Below are positions 35,421 to 44,032 of a stretch of 64,000 bases of DNA, in pieces; the stretch's first letter is position 1, and each line of letters starts with the position of its first letter. The translations under genes and the position numbers were made by a program. The notes under the pieces were generated by a model, which ran no database searches, was not told where the DNA came from, and saw nothing but the letters and a program-made list of their open reading frames with translations. Source of the DNA: an uncultured Clostridia bacterium (GTDB lineage: Bacteria; Bacillota; Clostridia; Oscillospirales; Ruminococcaceae); the NCBI GenBank assembly GCA_947632025.1, contig CANRNN010000003.1, positions 1-64,000 of the forward strand. The letters are read 5' to 3'.

Positions 35421-35447
35421 AGAGCCGATAAAAATCGGCTCTTTTTT
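35421..35447 (+). terminator. terminator of ACT-UPF0210 operon
   Basis: AGAGCCGAT and ATCGGCTCT with loop AAAA, then six T, 7 bases after the stop. Confidence 0.93.
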
Positions 35448-35472
35448 ATTGCCGGATTCGCCGAAAATCCCC

Positions 35473-35501
35473 TTGAATTACGGAAAAAATTATGATATAC
35501 T
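35473..35501 (+). promoter_or_regulatory. promoter of phosphodiesterase-ttcA operon
   Basis: TTGAAT (35473-35478), 17-base spacer, TATACT (35496-35501), 32 bases before the ATG. Confidence 0.7.
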
Positions 35502-35532
35502 ATTATTGAATATTTTTATCTGGAGTGATTTT

Positions 35533-36066
35533 ATGAAGCTTATGTTCGCATCGGATATTCACGGGTCGGGATCATGGTGCAAAAGACTTCTGGAGAGTTG
35601 TGAAGCCGAAAATCCCGAACGTCTTATACTGCTCGGCGATCTGCTGTATCACGGTCCGAGAAACGACCTGCCCGACGGATTCGCACCGAAAGAGGTGATA
35701 AAACTCCTTAACTCAACAAAGGAAAAACTGCTTTGTGTGCGCGGAAACTGCGACACAGAGGTCGACCAGATGGTGCTTGAATTTCCCGTATTGCAGGAAA
35801 CGGCGCTGATTTTCGCGGACGAGCTTGAATTTTTCCTCCATCACGGACATCACGAGTATGTTTACGGCAATTCGGACGTCGTTCTGTGCGGGCATACTCA
35901 TATTCCAAAAAAGGAAATTATAGGCGGGAAACTTTTTCTCAACTGCGGCTCGGTGTCAATCCCGAAAGAAAATTCCCCACATTCATATCTTATTTATGAG
36001 AACGGGAGATTTTCATGGACAGATATTGAAAACGGCTGCGTTTTCGACGAGTTTGAGGTGAGATGA
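35533..36066 (+). CDS. YfcE-type metallophosphoesterase
   Basis: 177 residues. Metal motifs of the calcineurin-like phosphoesterases are complete: SDIHGS (DxH), LLGDLLYHG (GDxxxxG), VRGNCDTE (GNCD) and LCGHTHIPK (GHTH). YfcE proteins cleave phosphodiesters with manganese; the natural substrate is unclear. The start at 35533 (MKLMFA) has GGAG ahead; a longer upstream frame has no site and covers the promoter. It is followed 4 bases later by the ttcA-like gene. Confidence 0.9.
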   Translation: MKLMFASDIHGSGSWCKRLLESCEAENPERLILLGDLLYHGPRNDLPDGFAPKEVIKLLNSTKEKLLCVRGNCDTEVDQMVLEFPVLQETALIFADELEFFLHHGHHEYVYGNSDVVLCGHTHIPKKEIIGGKLFLNCGSVSIPKENSPHSYLIYENGRFSWTDIENGCVFDEFEVR

Positions 36067-36070
36067 TAAT

Positions 36071-36796
36071 ATGCAGAAAATTTACGGCTATCTGCGACGC
36101 GCCTGTCAGGAATTCAACCTTATAGAGGACGGCGACAGAATAGCGGTCGGGGTGTCAGGCGGTAAAGACAGTCTTGTTCTTCTTGCGGGAATGGCGGGGC
36201 TTAGAAAATTCTACGAGAAAAAATTCGAGGTGTGCGCCATATCTCTCGATCCGAAATTCGGTGGGGAGGAGGGGGATTATTCCCCCGTGGAGCGGCTGTG
36301 CGAAGCACTGGGAGTGGAATTCAAGCTGATACGGACAGATATTGCGGAAATAGTTTTCGATATTCGTCACGAGCCGTCGCCTTGTTCCCTGTGTGCAAAA
36401 ATGAGGCGCGGAGCGCTTCACGACGCGGCAAAATCAATGGGGTGCAATAAGCTCGCTCTCGGTCACAACAACGATGATGTGATCGAAACCTTTATGATGA
36501 ATCTGCTTCACGAAGGGCGGATAGGGTGCTTCGCACCTATATCGTACTTATCGAGAAAAGACATAACTGTGATAAGACCTCTGGTTTTAGCCCCTGAGAG
36601 CGCTGTCATATCGTGTGCAAAACGAAACAATTTCGAGATAGTGAAATCAAAGTGTCCTATGGACAAGCACACGGCACGTCAGGACGCAAAAGAGCTGCTG
36701 AACGAGCTTGAACATCAGGACAGAGGTACAAAGCAGCGTATATTCGGCGCTATGCGCAGAGCAGGCATCGACAGATGGGGAGAAGCTTCGGAATAA
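36071..36796 (+). CDS. ttcA: TtcA-like tRNA thiolation ATPase
   Basis: 241 residues of the PP-loop ATP pyrophosphatase family. The SGGKDS loop is at 29-34. CSLC (C105, C108) and C195 in KCPMDKHT are the cysteines that hold the [4Fe-4S] cluster in TtcA-type enzymes. TtcA puts sulphur on C32 of tRNA; closely related Firmicute members may act on another base. GAGGTGAG precedes the ATG, 4 bases after the phosphodiesterase stop. Confidence 0.83.
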   Translation: MQKIYGYLRRACQEFNLIEDGDRIAVGVSGGKDSLVLLAGMAGLRKFYEKKFEVCAISLDPKFGGEEGDYSPVERLCEALGVEFKLIRTDIAEIVFDIRHEPSPCSLCAKMRRGALHDAAKSMGCNKLALGHNNDDVIETFMMNLLHEGRIGCFAPISYLSRKDITVIRPLVLAPESAVISCAKRNNFEIVKSKCPMDKHTARQDAKELLNELEHQDRGTKQRIFGAMRRAGIDRWGEASE

Positions 36797-36816
36797 AGAG
36801 CGAAAGGAATTTATCT

Positions 36817-37356
36817 ATGCGCAGAAATATCAGACTCAAAACAAAATCTGCTCCAAAACCCTCAAAGGATACTTATTTCTTCTTCATTAAAGATCAGGGT
36901 ACGGGCGCGGCTAAGGTATTTGTCATTTTACTTAAACTCGCCGAAATAGCTCTTACTACGATATACGCCCTCGTTGTAGGGATAATCGCGCCGCTTAGTG
37001 CAGTTTACGGATTGGATTCCGATATTGACTACAGCACGTCAGCATGGGTATGGTTCGCAAGCTCCATACTTTATATAATCGGACTTTTCTTTTCGGTCGG
37101 AGGAAAATCAAAAATCGCTGCTGTCATTCACTGTGTCGCAGCGGCGGGAACGCTTGTCACCTATTCCGTCTACAAAAAACTTCTCGCGGCTCACGACGTG
37201 AATCCCCCGACGGAGCTTTTTATGCCGTGTCTGTTCATTACCGCAATTTCTGCTGCAATAATGCTTATCCTGAATATTCCCGAATGGGTACGCCGTCACG
37301 ACGAAAAGCTCAACGAAAAAGCGCCGTCCATTTTAGAGGACAGAGGTAAGAAATAA
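36817..37356 (+). CDS. four-helix membrane protein, unknown
   Basis: 179 residues. A basic cytoplasmic start (RRNIRLKTKSAPKPSKD) precedes transmembrane segments at about 31-61, 75-95, 101-121 and 133-155, then a charged tail. The start at 36817 follows GAAAGGAA; an ATG 42 bases earlier lies inside ttcA. Probably the third gene of the phosphodiesterase operon. I do not recognise a family. Confidence 0.7.
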   Translation: MRRNIRLKTKSAPKPSKDTYFFFIKDQGTGAAKVFVILLKLAEIALTTIYALVVGIIAPLSAVYGLDSDIDYSTSAWVWFASSILYIIGLFFSVGGKSKIAAVIHCVAAAGTLVTYSVYKKLLAAHDVNPPTELFMPCLFITAISAAIMLILNIPEWVRRHDEKLNEKAPSILEDRGKK

Positions 37357-37493
37357 GAAGTAAGAGATAGCGGAAAATTCGGCTTTGCAATGGGAAATGT
37401 TATGTTTGGTTGACAAAGTTCAAGCGGAAATTGGTAGACAAATCCCGCAAAAAAGAGTAAACTTAAAATATCAACTTCAAGGAGGTTATGTCT

Positions 37494-38297
37494 ATGACAT
37501 TCGCTGAAAAACTGATGAATCTTCGCAAAAGCCGAGGCTGGTCGCAAGAGGAGCTTGGCGACAAGCTCGGTGTGACAAGGCAGACCATTTCTAAATGGGA
37601 GCTTGGCTCTACTACTCCCGAAATGGAAAAGCTGGCGGCTATCTCAGACCTTTTCGGAATAAGTACAGACGAGCTTATCAGAGATATCCGCTCAAACGCC
37701 GAAGCTCCCGAAGCCCCGCACACAGTTATCATCACGGAAACCAAAAAACGCTTTGTCAACGGCGAATTCAAGTCTAAGAAAATTGTAGGCGGAGTGCCGC
37801 TGGTTCACGTCAATTTCAAGGGAAAAGCAAACGGAATAATAGCTGTGGGACTTATGGCAAAAGGAGTTATTTCCGTCGGGCTTCTGTCGGTGGGAGTGGT
37901 ATCAGTGGGACTGCTGGCAGTGGGGATCCTTGCGCTCGGTATGTTTATGGCGATCGGCATTCTCTCGTCGGGTACATTTGCCGTCGGAGTTTTCGCCTGC
38001 GGCGGTATTTCGGTCGGAGTTTTTTCGTTTGGCGGAATAAGCGTCGGCTGGCTGTCATACGGAGGCTTGGCAATAGGGAAATACGCGGTCGGAGGAGCAG
38101 CAGTAGGCACTATTGCTATAGGCGGAATGGCTGACGGCGTGATAGCTGTCGGGGATTCCGTCAAAGGGGAATTTACGTTTACATTGCCGGCAGATCCCGA
38201 CCAATTTAAGGCAATAGTACAATCGCGGCTTCCGAATACGCCGAAATTTATTGTGGATTCTTTCGCAAAACTCGCAGAATTTCTTTCCACAGAATAA
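37494..38297 (+). CDS. XRE HTH regulator fused to glycine-rich hydrophobic repeat
   Basis: 267 residues. An N-terminal XRE helix-turn-helix (about 3-60: LRKSRGWSQEELGDKLGVTR, SKWELGSTTPEMEKL) and a short linker come first. From about 110 to 215 there is an unbroken run of about 20 units of four to six residues of the form hydrophobic-x-(V/I)-G, for example VISVG, LLSVG, VVSVG, LLAVG, ISVG. The tail (about 220-267) is soluble. The repeat looks like a beta-solenoid or a membrane-embedded sheet. The second of two nearby ATGs (37494) is better placed relative to AAGGAGG. A weak promoter (TAGACA, 17, TAAACT) may lie at about 37434-37462. Confidence 0.8.
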   Translation: MTFAEKLMNLRKSRGWSQEELGDKLGVTRQTISKWELGSTTPEMEKLAAISDLFGISTDELIRDIRSNAEAPEAPHTVIITETKKRFVNGEFKSKKIVGGVPLVHVNFKGKANGIIAVGLMAKGVISVGLLSVGVVSVGLLAVGILALGMFMAIGILSSGTFAVGVFACGGISVGVFSFGGISVGWLSYGGLAIGKYAVGGAAVGTIAIGGMADGVIAVGDSVKGEFTFTLPADPDQFKAIVQSRLPNTPKFIVDSFAKLAEFLSTE

Positions 38298-38332
38298 AAT
38301 ATTTTTAGCTTCACTTTTGACCTTGAACAGAA

Positions 38333-38361
38333 AACACCCCCGCTAAACCTGCGGGGGTGTT
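38333..38361. terminator. bidirectional terminator
   Basis: AACACCCCCGC and GCGGGGGTGTT, 11 bp, between two convergent genes and flanked by A and T runs on both sides. Confidence 0.85.
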
Positions 38362-38380
38362 GAATTTTAAAAATATGCAA

Positions 38381-39205
38381 TTAAACTCCGCTCTCGTATA
38401 CGGTCATAGCGTCACGGCGGATAAGCAGCTCCAGAGCGCGTATCGCGCAGACTATCCCACGCGTAGCGTCATCTGTCACGCAGTCAGGCATATTACGCTT
38501 GGAGCGCTCGGCATTCCACAGCGCCGTGAGAACGCCACCGCATCTTATTCTTTTTTCGGGAGTGCTGCGCACCGCTCCCACAGAATAAATAGCCGCACAT
38601 TCCATCTCACTTGTAAGACAGCCGCATTTAAGGTAACTCTCCCAACGCGATTTAAGATTTTCGGAAACTCCGGAGCCGTCGGGATTCACCTCACCGTAAA
38701 AGCTGTCCTTTGAATGAACGACTCCGACGTGCCAGCGCTCGCCGGGATCTGTTCCCGAAAGTTCCTTGGCGGCTTCGACAAGAGCGCTCGTGACCTCAAA
38801 ATTTGCGAGCGCGGGATATCCCTGCGGCAGGTATTCATAACTTGTCCCCTCGGCGCGGATAGCGGCTTCGGCGATTATCAGATCGCCGCCAAAAACAGAA
38901 AGGTCGATACCTCCCGACGTTCCGACGCGGATAAACGTATCCGCTCCGCTGTCGATAAGTTCCTCTACCGCTATTGCCGCCGAAGGACCGCCAATTCCGG
39001 TAGAGCAGACAGAAACAGGCTCGCCGCCCAGAAAGCCCGTGTAGATATTATACTCACGGTTCTGGGCTATCTGACGCGCATCGGTAAGGTACTCGGCGAT
39101 TTTCGGAACACGTCCGGGGTCGCCGGGAAGAATAACGTAACGTCCGACATCGCCGGTTTTTATCTTCAAGTGAAATCTTACTTTGTCGTTGATTATGGTA
39201 GCCAT
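38381..39205 (-). CDS. udp: uridine phosphorylase
   Basis: 274 residues of the nucleoside phosphorylase-I (hexameric) type: GRYVILPGDPGRVPKIAEYL near the N-terminus (phosphate-binding GDPGR), GIGGPSAAIAVEELIDSGAD (split here) and VGTSGGIDLSVFGGD. CLTSEMECAA is the ribose-binding ME pair. It splits uridine with phosphate into uracil and ribose 1-phosphate. It ends the minus-strand run 42620 to 38381 behind the purine phosphorylase, so both salvage enzymes are together. Confidence 0.9.
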   Translation of the reverse strand: MATIINDKVRFHLKIKTGDVGRYVILPGDPGRVPKIAEYLTDARQIAQNREYNIYTGFLGGEPVSVCSTGIGGPSAAIAVEELIDSGADTFIRVGTSGGIDLSVFGGDLIIAEAAIRAEGTSYEYLPQGYPALANFEVTSALVEAAKELSGTDPGERWHVGVVHSKDSFYGEVNPDGSGVSENLKSRWESYLKCGCLTSEMECAAIYSVGAVRSTPEKRIRCGGVLTALWNAERSKRNMPDCVTDDATRGIVCAIRALELLIRRDAMTVYESGV

Positions 39206-39229
39206 TTTGTTTCTCCTTTATTTTCGGAA

Positions 39230-40057
39230 TTATCCCACAATATCGCTGATAGAACGCGTAACAAGCTTCTTAAACAGCGGAGCCACTCTGTCGGCTGTTT
39301 CCTGAACCTCCTTATGCGTCAGCGGATTCGCGGAGATCCCCGCCGCGAGATTAGAAATACAGGATATACCGCACACCTCCATTCCCGCGTGACGAGCCGC
39401 CATTGCCTCTATTGCCGTGGACATTCCCACAGCGTCTGCTCCGAGCCGCCCGAACGCACGAATTTCGGCAGGAGTTTCGTAATTCGGACCGGTTGTCTGA
39501 AGGTAGATACCGCTCTTGAGAGGAACGTTTTCTGCGGCAGCAGCGTTTTCGATAATTCCGCGAAGTCTGCGGGAATATATCTCCGACATATCCGGAAAAC
39601 GCGTTCCAAGTTCGTCTATATTCTGTCCGATAAGCGGTGACGGTACGAAAGACGAGATGTGGTCTGTTATCAGCATAAAATCGCCCGCCTTAAACGACGG
39701 ATTTATGCCTCCCGCAGCATTCGTGAGGAACAGCACTTCCGCTCCCATAAGCTTCATAAGCCGTGTGGGAAGCACTGCGTCCTGAACGGAATATCCCTCG
39801 TAATAATGCACTCTGCCCTGCATGGCGACAACAGGCGCTCCGCCCGAATAGCCGAATACGAACCGTCCCTTGTGACCGAGTACGGTGCTTATCGGAAATC
39901 CGTCAAGCTCACGGTAATCTAGCGTTTCGCGAACGTCCATCGTGTCGCAGAAATCGCCCAGACCGCTTCCGAGTATAAGCGCCAGTTTCGGCTTGAATGA
40001 GATCTTTTTTTCTGCCTGCTCGTAGCATTTTTTGAGTTTTTCGTATACCTCGTTCAT
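39230..40057 (-). CDS. punA: purine-nucleoside phosphorylase, trimeric type
   Basis: 275 residues: PKLALILGSGLGDFCD (phosphate loop), VLGHKGRFVFGYSGG, MQGRVHYYEGY, LTNAAGGINPSFKAGDFMLITDHI, TTGPNYETPAEIRA and GADAVGMSTAIEAMAA. These are the features of trimeric (PunA) PNP, which cleaves inosine and guanosine. The start at 40057 (MNEVYE) follows AAGGAGG; the open frame continues further upstream into the methyltransferase gene without support. It is directly followed by udp. Confidence 0.93.
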   Translation of the reverse strand: MNEVYEKLKKCYEQAEKKISFKPKLALILGSGLGDFCDTMDVRETLDYRELDGFPISTVLGHKGRFVFGYSGGAPVVAMQGRVHYYEGYSVQDAVLPTRLMKLMGAEVLFLTNAAGGINPSFKAGDFMLITDHISSFVPSPLIGQNIDELGTRFPDMSEIYSRRLRGIIENAAAAENVPLKSGIYLQTTGPNYETPAEIRAFGRLGADAVGMSTAIEAMAARHAGMEVCGISCISNLAAGISANPLTHKEVQETADRVAPLFKKLVTRSISDIVG

Positions 40058-40070
40058 AAATTTATCCTCC

Positions 40071-40835
40071 TTATTTTTTTGCAATAAAGAAAAAGCGAGG
40101 GAATTTAAATATGATCTCTCCGTTCTCCTGAACGGCATATTCCTTGTAAAGCTCCTGAGATATCTCGCCGAGAAAATCGCTCTGCTCCGTTTCGGAAAGA
40201 GCGTCAAGATAGGGTCTAAGCCCCGTTGACCTGTACCATTCGATTATCGAATCTATACTCGGCATACGGTGAAAATATGTTGTTTCCCAAAGCTCAAAAT
40301 CATTTGTAAGCCCGCTCAAGATATCGAAATATTCCGACTGCGACAGCGTTCCGAAAATACGCTGCGGGCATTTTTCACGCCATCTTTCACTCCTGCTTAT
40401 TTCGCTGATGATACGATGTATCGGCTCGTTGAAATTCATAGGTATCTGTACCGCGAGCGTCCCGCCGTTTTCCAGCATATCGAAAACCGACGGCAGCAAT
40501 TTTTTATGATCTGTTACCCACTGAAAACAGGCGTTTGAGAATACCAGATCAAAGCTCCCGCGAAATCGCGACAAATCTCCCGAAATATCCAGCTTAATAA
40601 ATTCTATTTCGGGAGCGTTTTTGCGTGCGGTTTCAAGCATAGCGTCCGAGCTGTCCGCGCCGGTTATTTTCGCATTCGGGAAACGCTCTTTCAGCACCAT
40701 CGTGCTGTTCGCGGGACCGCAGCCGAGGTCGATTATCCGTTTCGGAGAACCCGTAATTCTCGCGGCAAGGTCAACCGCCGGCTGCGTTCGCTGCGCCTTG
40801 AATTTCAGATACGATATGCTGTTCCAGTCGCCCAT
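40071..40835 (-). CDS. SAM-dependent methyltransferase, trans-aconitate methyltransferase-like
   Basis: 254 residues, class I Rossmann methyltransferase: RIIDLGCGPANSTMVL (motif I), GADSSDAMLE (motif II) and FDLVFSNACFQWV (motif IV), the last a sequence typical of Tam. LPSVFDMLENGGTLAVQIP follows. Trans-aconitate methylation is the family name, but the true substrate here is not proved. The ATG at 40835 follows GGGAGGAAA and starts one base after the kinase stop, so it is translated with the two-component system. Confidence 0.82.
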   Translation of the reverse strand: MGDWNSISYLKFKAQRTQPAVDLAARITGSPKRIIDLGCGPANSTMVLKERFPNAKITGADSSDAMLETARKNAPEIEFIKLDISGDLSRFRGSFDLVFSNACFQWVTDHKKLLPSVFDMLENGGTLAVQIPMNFNEPIHRIISEISRSERWREKCPQRIFGTLSQSEYFDILSGLTNDFELWETTYFHRMPSIDSIIEWYRSTGLRPYLDALSETEQSDFLGEISQELYKEYAVQENGEIIFKFPRFFFIAKK

Positions 40836-40836
40836 T

Positions 40837-41943
40837 TTAATTTCCTCCCTGAACGGTATCCGGCAGTGTGACGGTAAAAGTCGTTCCCTTTCCCTGCTCC
40901 GACGAAACGGATATCTCCCCCTCGGCAAGGTCTATTATCCGCTTTACGATCGACAATCCAAGACCGTTGCCCTTGGTGGCTCTCGAAGCGTCGGCACGGT
41001 AGAATTTCTCGAATATCCTCGGCAAAGCCTCTTCCGGAATACCGCAGCCGCTGTCGGATACAGTGACGATTATCCTCCTGTCTGATTTTTTGCAGGAAAC
41101 CTTTACCGTACCGCCCTTTGGAGTATACTTCACGGCGTTATCAAAAAGATTGCTCCAGACGTGTGCCAGAAGCTGTTCGTTCCAGAATAGATCAACGGGG
41201 GAAAGCCCCTCCATATCAATCTCGATATCCTTCGCCGACCACTTCGGCTCCAGCCTTATCATACAGCCGCGAAGCTGTTCGTCGAGCGAAAATTTCGCCT
41301 TATCGGGGACGATGTCGCGGTTTTCAAGATTGGTCATAAGAAGCGTATTTTGCGAGATTATTGAAAGATACTCTGTTTCGTCGAGTATTATTCTGGAAAA
41401 TTCCTTCTGCTGTTCGGGGGTGAGATTCCCCTCGTTAAGCTGTCTTGCAAAGCCGCGTATTGACGCAAGCGGAGTTTTGAACTCGTGCGAGAACGACGCT
41501 ATGAAATCCTTTCGGAAAAGCTCGGTATTGCGCAGCTCCTCGGTCATTTCGTTGAAGTCGCGGATAAGCTCGCGCAGCTCTTTTATAGTGTAGCGCTCGA
41601 TCCAGCCGATATCGAGTTTTACGGAAAAATCCCCATTCGCGACACGCTTCGTTGCCTTGATAAGCAGCGAAAGCGGCTTCAGCACACAATTCCCGACCGA
41701 AAACGCGATAAGCGAACCCACCAACGCGCTTGCCGCTACAGCGCCGATAATATCGGTAGTGTCGGAAGTCCCGCCCATAATGTAATCAATGGTTATCCTT
41801 GCCGTAAAAGTAAGGATATCCGCGGCAAATATTATCAGCATTGATAATATTGTAAGCTTTACTCCCAGACGGTTCACGACGCCGAAATATCTGTCGGTGG
41901 TCTTATTCTGCGGAGCTTCAGCGGATCTCGGAGTAAATTTCAT
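40837..41943 (-). CDS. sensor histidine kinase
   Basis: 368 residues. Two transmembrane segments (about 30-52 and 65-84) enclose a very short outside loop (about 53-64), so sensing is probably in the membrane. A HAMP linker follows (about 85-137). The HisKA domain has H153 in SFSHEFKTPLASIRGF, and the HATPase domain has NLFDNAVKYTPKGG, DSGCGIPEE and TKGNGLGLSIVKR. The start overlaps the response regulator stop (ATGA). Confidence 0.93.
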   Translation of the reverse strand: MKFTPRSAEAPQNKTTDRYFGVVNRLGVKLTILSMLIIFAADILTFTARITIDYIMGGTSDTTDIIGAVAASALVGSLIAFSVGNCVLKPLSLLIKATKRVANGDFSVKLDIGWIERYTIKELRELIRDFNEMTEELRNTELFRKDFIASFSHEFKTPLASIRGFARQLNEGNLTPEQQKEFSRIILDETEYLSIISQNTLLMTNLENRDIVPDKAKFSLDEQLRGCMIRLEPKWSAKDIEIDMEGLSPVDLFWNEQLLAHVWSNLFDNAVKYTPKGGTVKVSCKKSDRRIIVTVSDSGCGIPEEALPRIFEKFYRADASRATKGNGLGLSIVKRIIDLAEGEISVSSEQGKGTTFTVTLPDTVQGGN

Positions 41944-42620
41944 TGTTCGGACTTCCTTACGGCTTTATATCCCAAACCACGCACGGTAACTATCTCGAAA
42001 TCTTCATTGTCACGGAATCTCTCACGCAGGCGGTTGATATGAACGTCGACCGTCCTCGCCTCGCTGTCGGAATCCAGCGACCAGAACTCGTCCATAATGT
42101 TCTGCCGCGTAAAGGTTTTGTTTGGATATGAAAGGAGCTTGAAAAGTATCTGAAATTCCTTTCGCGGCAGGACGGTTTCAACGCCGTCCTTTATTACCGA
42201 AAAAGAATCGTAGACAAGCTCTGTGCCGCCGACGGTAAGCTTTTGTTCCTCTGATATTTTGCTCCTTCGCAGCAGTGCCTTTATACGGAGGAGCATTTCT
42301 ATCTCGTCCACGGGCTTTGTCATAAAATCGTCCGTGCCGAGAGTAAAGGATTTCCTAAGGTCCTCGGCGGAATCCCGTGCCGTTATTATCAGGACGGGAA
42401 TATTCAGACCCGACCCGCGGATAGCTTTAAGGCAGTCATAGCCGTCCATTTTCGGCATCATCACGTCGAGAACGACCAGATCGACCCGCTCCCGCGACAA
42501 TATATCCAGAGCCTGCTCTCCGTCCTCGGCAAGTACGACTTTGTAGCCCTCCTTTTCGAGGGTATACTCGTACAGCCGCCGTATGCTCTGTCTATCATCG
42601 GCAACCAGTATCGTGTGCAT
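41940..42620 (-). CDS. OmpR-family response regulator
   Basis: 226 residues. The receiver domain has the acidic pair (ADD, 7-9), the phosphorylation site D52 in VLDVMMPKMDG and K in FMTKPVDE. The C-terminal OmpR/PhoB winged helix covers about 130-226 (EFQILFKLLSYPNKTFTRQ, ARTVDVHINRLRERF, TVRGLGYKAV). The start at 42620 (MHTILV) follows GAAGGGGG; the longer frame upstream is unsupported. It heads the operon: regulator, kinase, methyltransferase, and probably both phosphorylases. Confidence 0.94.
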   Translation of the reverse strand: MHTILVADDRQSIRRLYEYTLEKEGYKVVLAEDGEQALDILSRERVDLVVLDVMMPKMDGYDCLKAIRGSGLNIPVLIITARDSAEDLRKSFTLGTDDFMTKPVDEIEMLLRIKALLRRSKISEEQKLTVGGTELVYDSFSVIKDGVETVLPRKEFQILFKLLSYPNKTFTRQNIMDEFWSLDSDSEARTVDVHINRLRERFRDNEDFEIVTVRGLGYKAVRKSEQ

Positions 42621-42698
42621 TTCAAAGCCCCCTTCGCGGTGTACAGAAGCACAGTATAAACACATTATGCCGCTGCGCATTAAAAAGAGCAGCCTTGT

Positions 42699-42758
42699 CT
42701 TACCTCTTACTTCCTGCTTCTTATCTCTTACCTCTTACTTCTAACCTCTTACCTCTAA
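42699..42758 (-). repeat. GAGGTAAG-type dispersed repeat, downstream of ahcY
   Basis: About 60 bases made of imperfect tandem units of GAGGTAAG and GAAGTAAG when read on the minus strand. The same low-complexity unit appears at 44033-44061 on the other side of ahcY, and in shorter form near 37344-37371 and 47434-47442. Confidence 0.7.
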
Positions 42759-42759
42759 A

Positions 42760-44007
42760 TCAAACTCCGAGGTAACGCTGCTGTTCCGGAGTAAGGGTGT
42801 CTATCTCTATCCCCCACGAACGGAGCTTTCTTTGCGCAACTGTGCGGTCAATATCCTTTGGTACGTTTATGGTCTTGGTTTCATTATCGTGGAGCTTTGT
42901 GGAATTTTTAGCAATATATTCCGCCGAGAGCGCCTGAATAGCGAAGCTCATATCCATAATTTCGGCAGGGTGTCCGTCGCCCGCCGCCAGATTAACGAGC
43001 CTGCCCTCAGCAATAACGAAGATCGTATTTCCGTTTGCAAGAGTGTAGCCCATTATATTGTTTCTCGCAAGGAAGCTTTCTTTCGCAATCGAGCGCAGCT
43101 TTGCCATATTAACTTCAACGTCGAAATGTCCCGCGTTGCAGCAAATAGCGCCGTCTTTCATACGCGTAAACGCCTCTTCTCCGATAACGTCCGCGCAGCC
43201 CGTAACCGTCACGAAAAAGTCGCCCACAACAGCGGCTTCTCTCATAGGCATTACAGTAAAACCGTCCATAACGGCTTCCATAGCCTTGATAGGGTCGACC
43301 TCGGTGACTATGACCTTTGCGCCCAGACCTTTGGCGCGCATTGACACGCCCTTTCCGCACCAGCCGTAGCCCGCAACGACGACGTATTTTCCCGCAACGA
43401 TAAGATTTGTCGTGCGGTTTATACCGTCCCAGACCGATTGTCCCGTGCCGTAGCGGTTATCGAAAAGATGCTTGCAGTCCGCGTCATTCACCAGTATCAT
43501 CGGGAATTTCAGCGTGCCGTCCCTGTCCATATTTTTCAGGCGGATAATTCCGGTAGTGGTTTCCTCGCAGCCGCCCATTACGTTTTTGATAAGGTCGGGA
43601 CGTTCGGTATGAATGTAGTTTACAAGGTCGCCGCCGTCGTCGATTATAATGTTCGGAGCGGCATCTATTACCTTTGAAATATGGCGGTGATACTCCTCGT
43701 CGGTGGAATCATACCACGCGAACACATTCAGTCCGTCGTGAACGAGTGCCGCCGCAACGTCGTCCTGTGTGGAAAGCGGATTGCTGCCCGTCACATACAT
43801 CTCCGCGCCGCCTGCCGCGAGGACTTTGCAAAGGTACGCCGTTTTTGCTTCCAAATGAACCGAAAGCGCTATTTTCAGCCCGGCAAACGGCTTGTCCCGT
43901 TCAAAATCCTGCTCGATGCCGCAAAGCAACGGCATATTGCGCTTTACCCAATCAATCTTGCGTTTTCCGCTTTCCCAAAGGGATACATCTCTGATTTCAC
44001 TTGCCAT
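42760..44007 (-). CDS. ahcY: adenosylhomocysteinase
   Basis: 415 residues. The family signature is clear: LKIALSVHLEAKTAYL, TGSNPLSTQDDVAAAL, DDGGDLV, MGGCEETTTGIIRL, the NAD loop VVVAGYGWCGKGVSMRAKGLGA (split in print), VTVTGCADVIG and NAGHFDVE. It hydrolyses S-adenosylhomocysteine to adenosine and homocysteine. AAGGAG lies before the ATG. The shorter length matches bacterial enzymes that lack the about 40-residue insert. It is bracketed by GAGGTAAG repeats. Its by-product adenosine could feed the salvage enzymes at 38-40 kb. Confidence 0.96.
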   Translation of the reverse strand: MASEIRDVSLWESGKRKIDWVKRNMPLLCGIEQDFERDKPFAGLKIALSVHLEAKTAYLCKVLAAGGAEMYVTGSNPLSTQDDVAAALVHDGLNVFAWYDSTDEEYHRHISKVIDAAPNIIIDDGGDLVNYIHTERPDLIKNVMGGCEETTTGIIRLKNMDRDGTLKFPMILVNDADCKHLFDNRYGTGQSVWDGINRTTNLIVAGKYVVVAGYGWCGKGVSMRAKGLGAKVIVTEVDPIKAMEAVMDGFTVMPMREAAVVGDFFVTVTGCADVIGEEAFTRMKDGAICCNAGHFDVEVNMAKLRSIAKESFLARNNIMGYTLANGNTIFVIAEGRLVNLAAGDGHPAEIMDMSFAIQALSAEYIAKNSTKLHDNETKTINVPKDIDRTVAQRKLRSWGIEIDTLTPEQQRYLGV

Positions 44008-44032
44008 ATTCTGCTCCTTTTAATTTTTTAGA

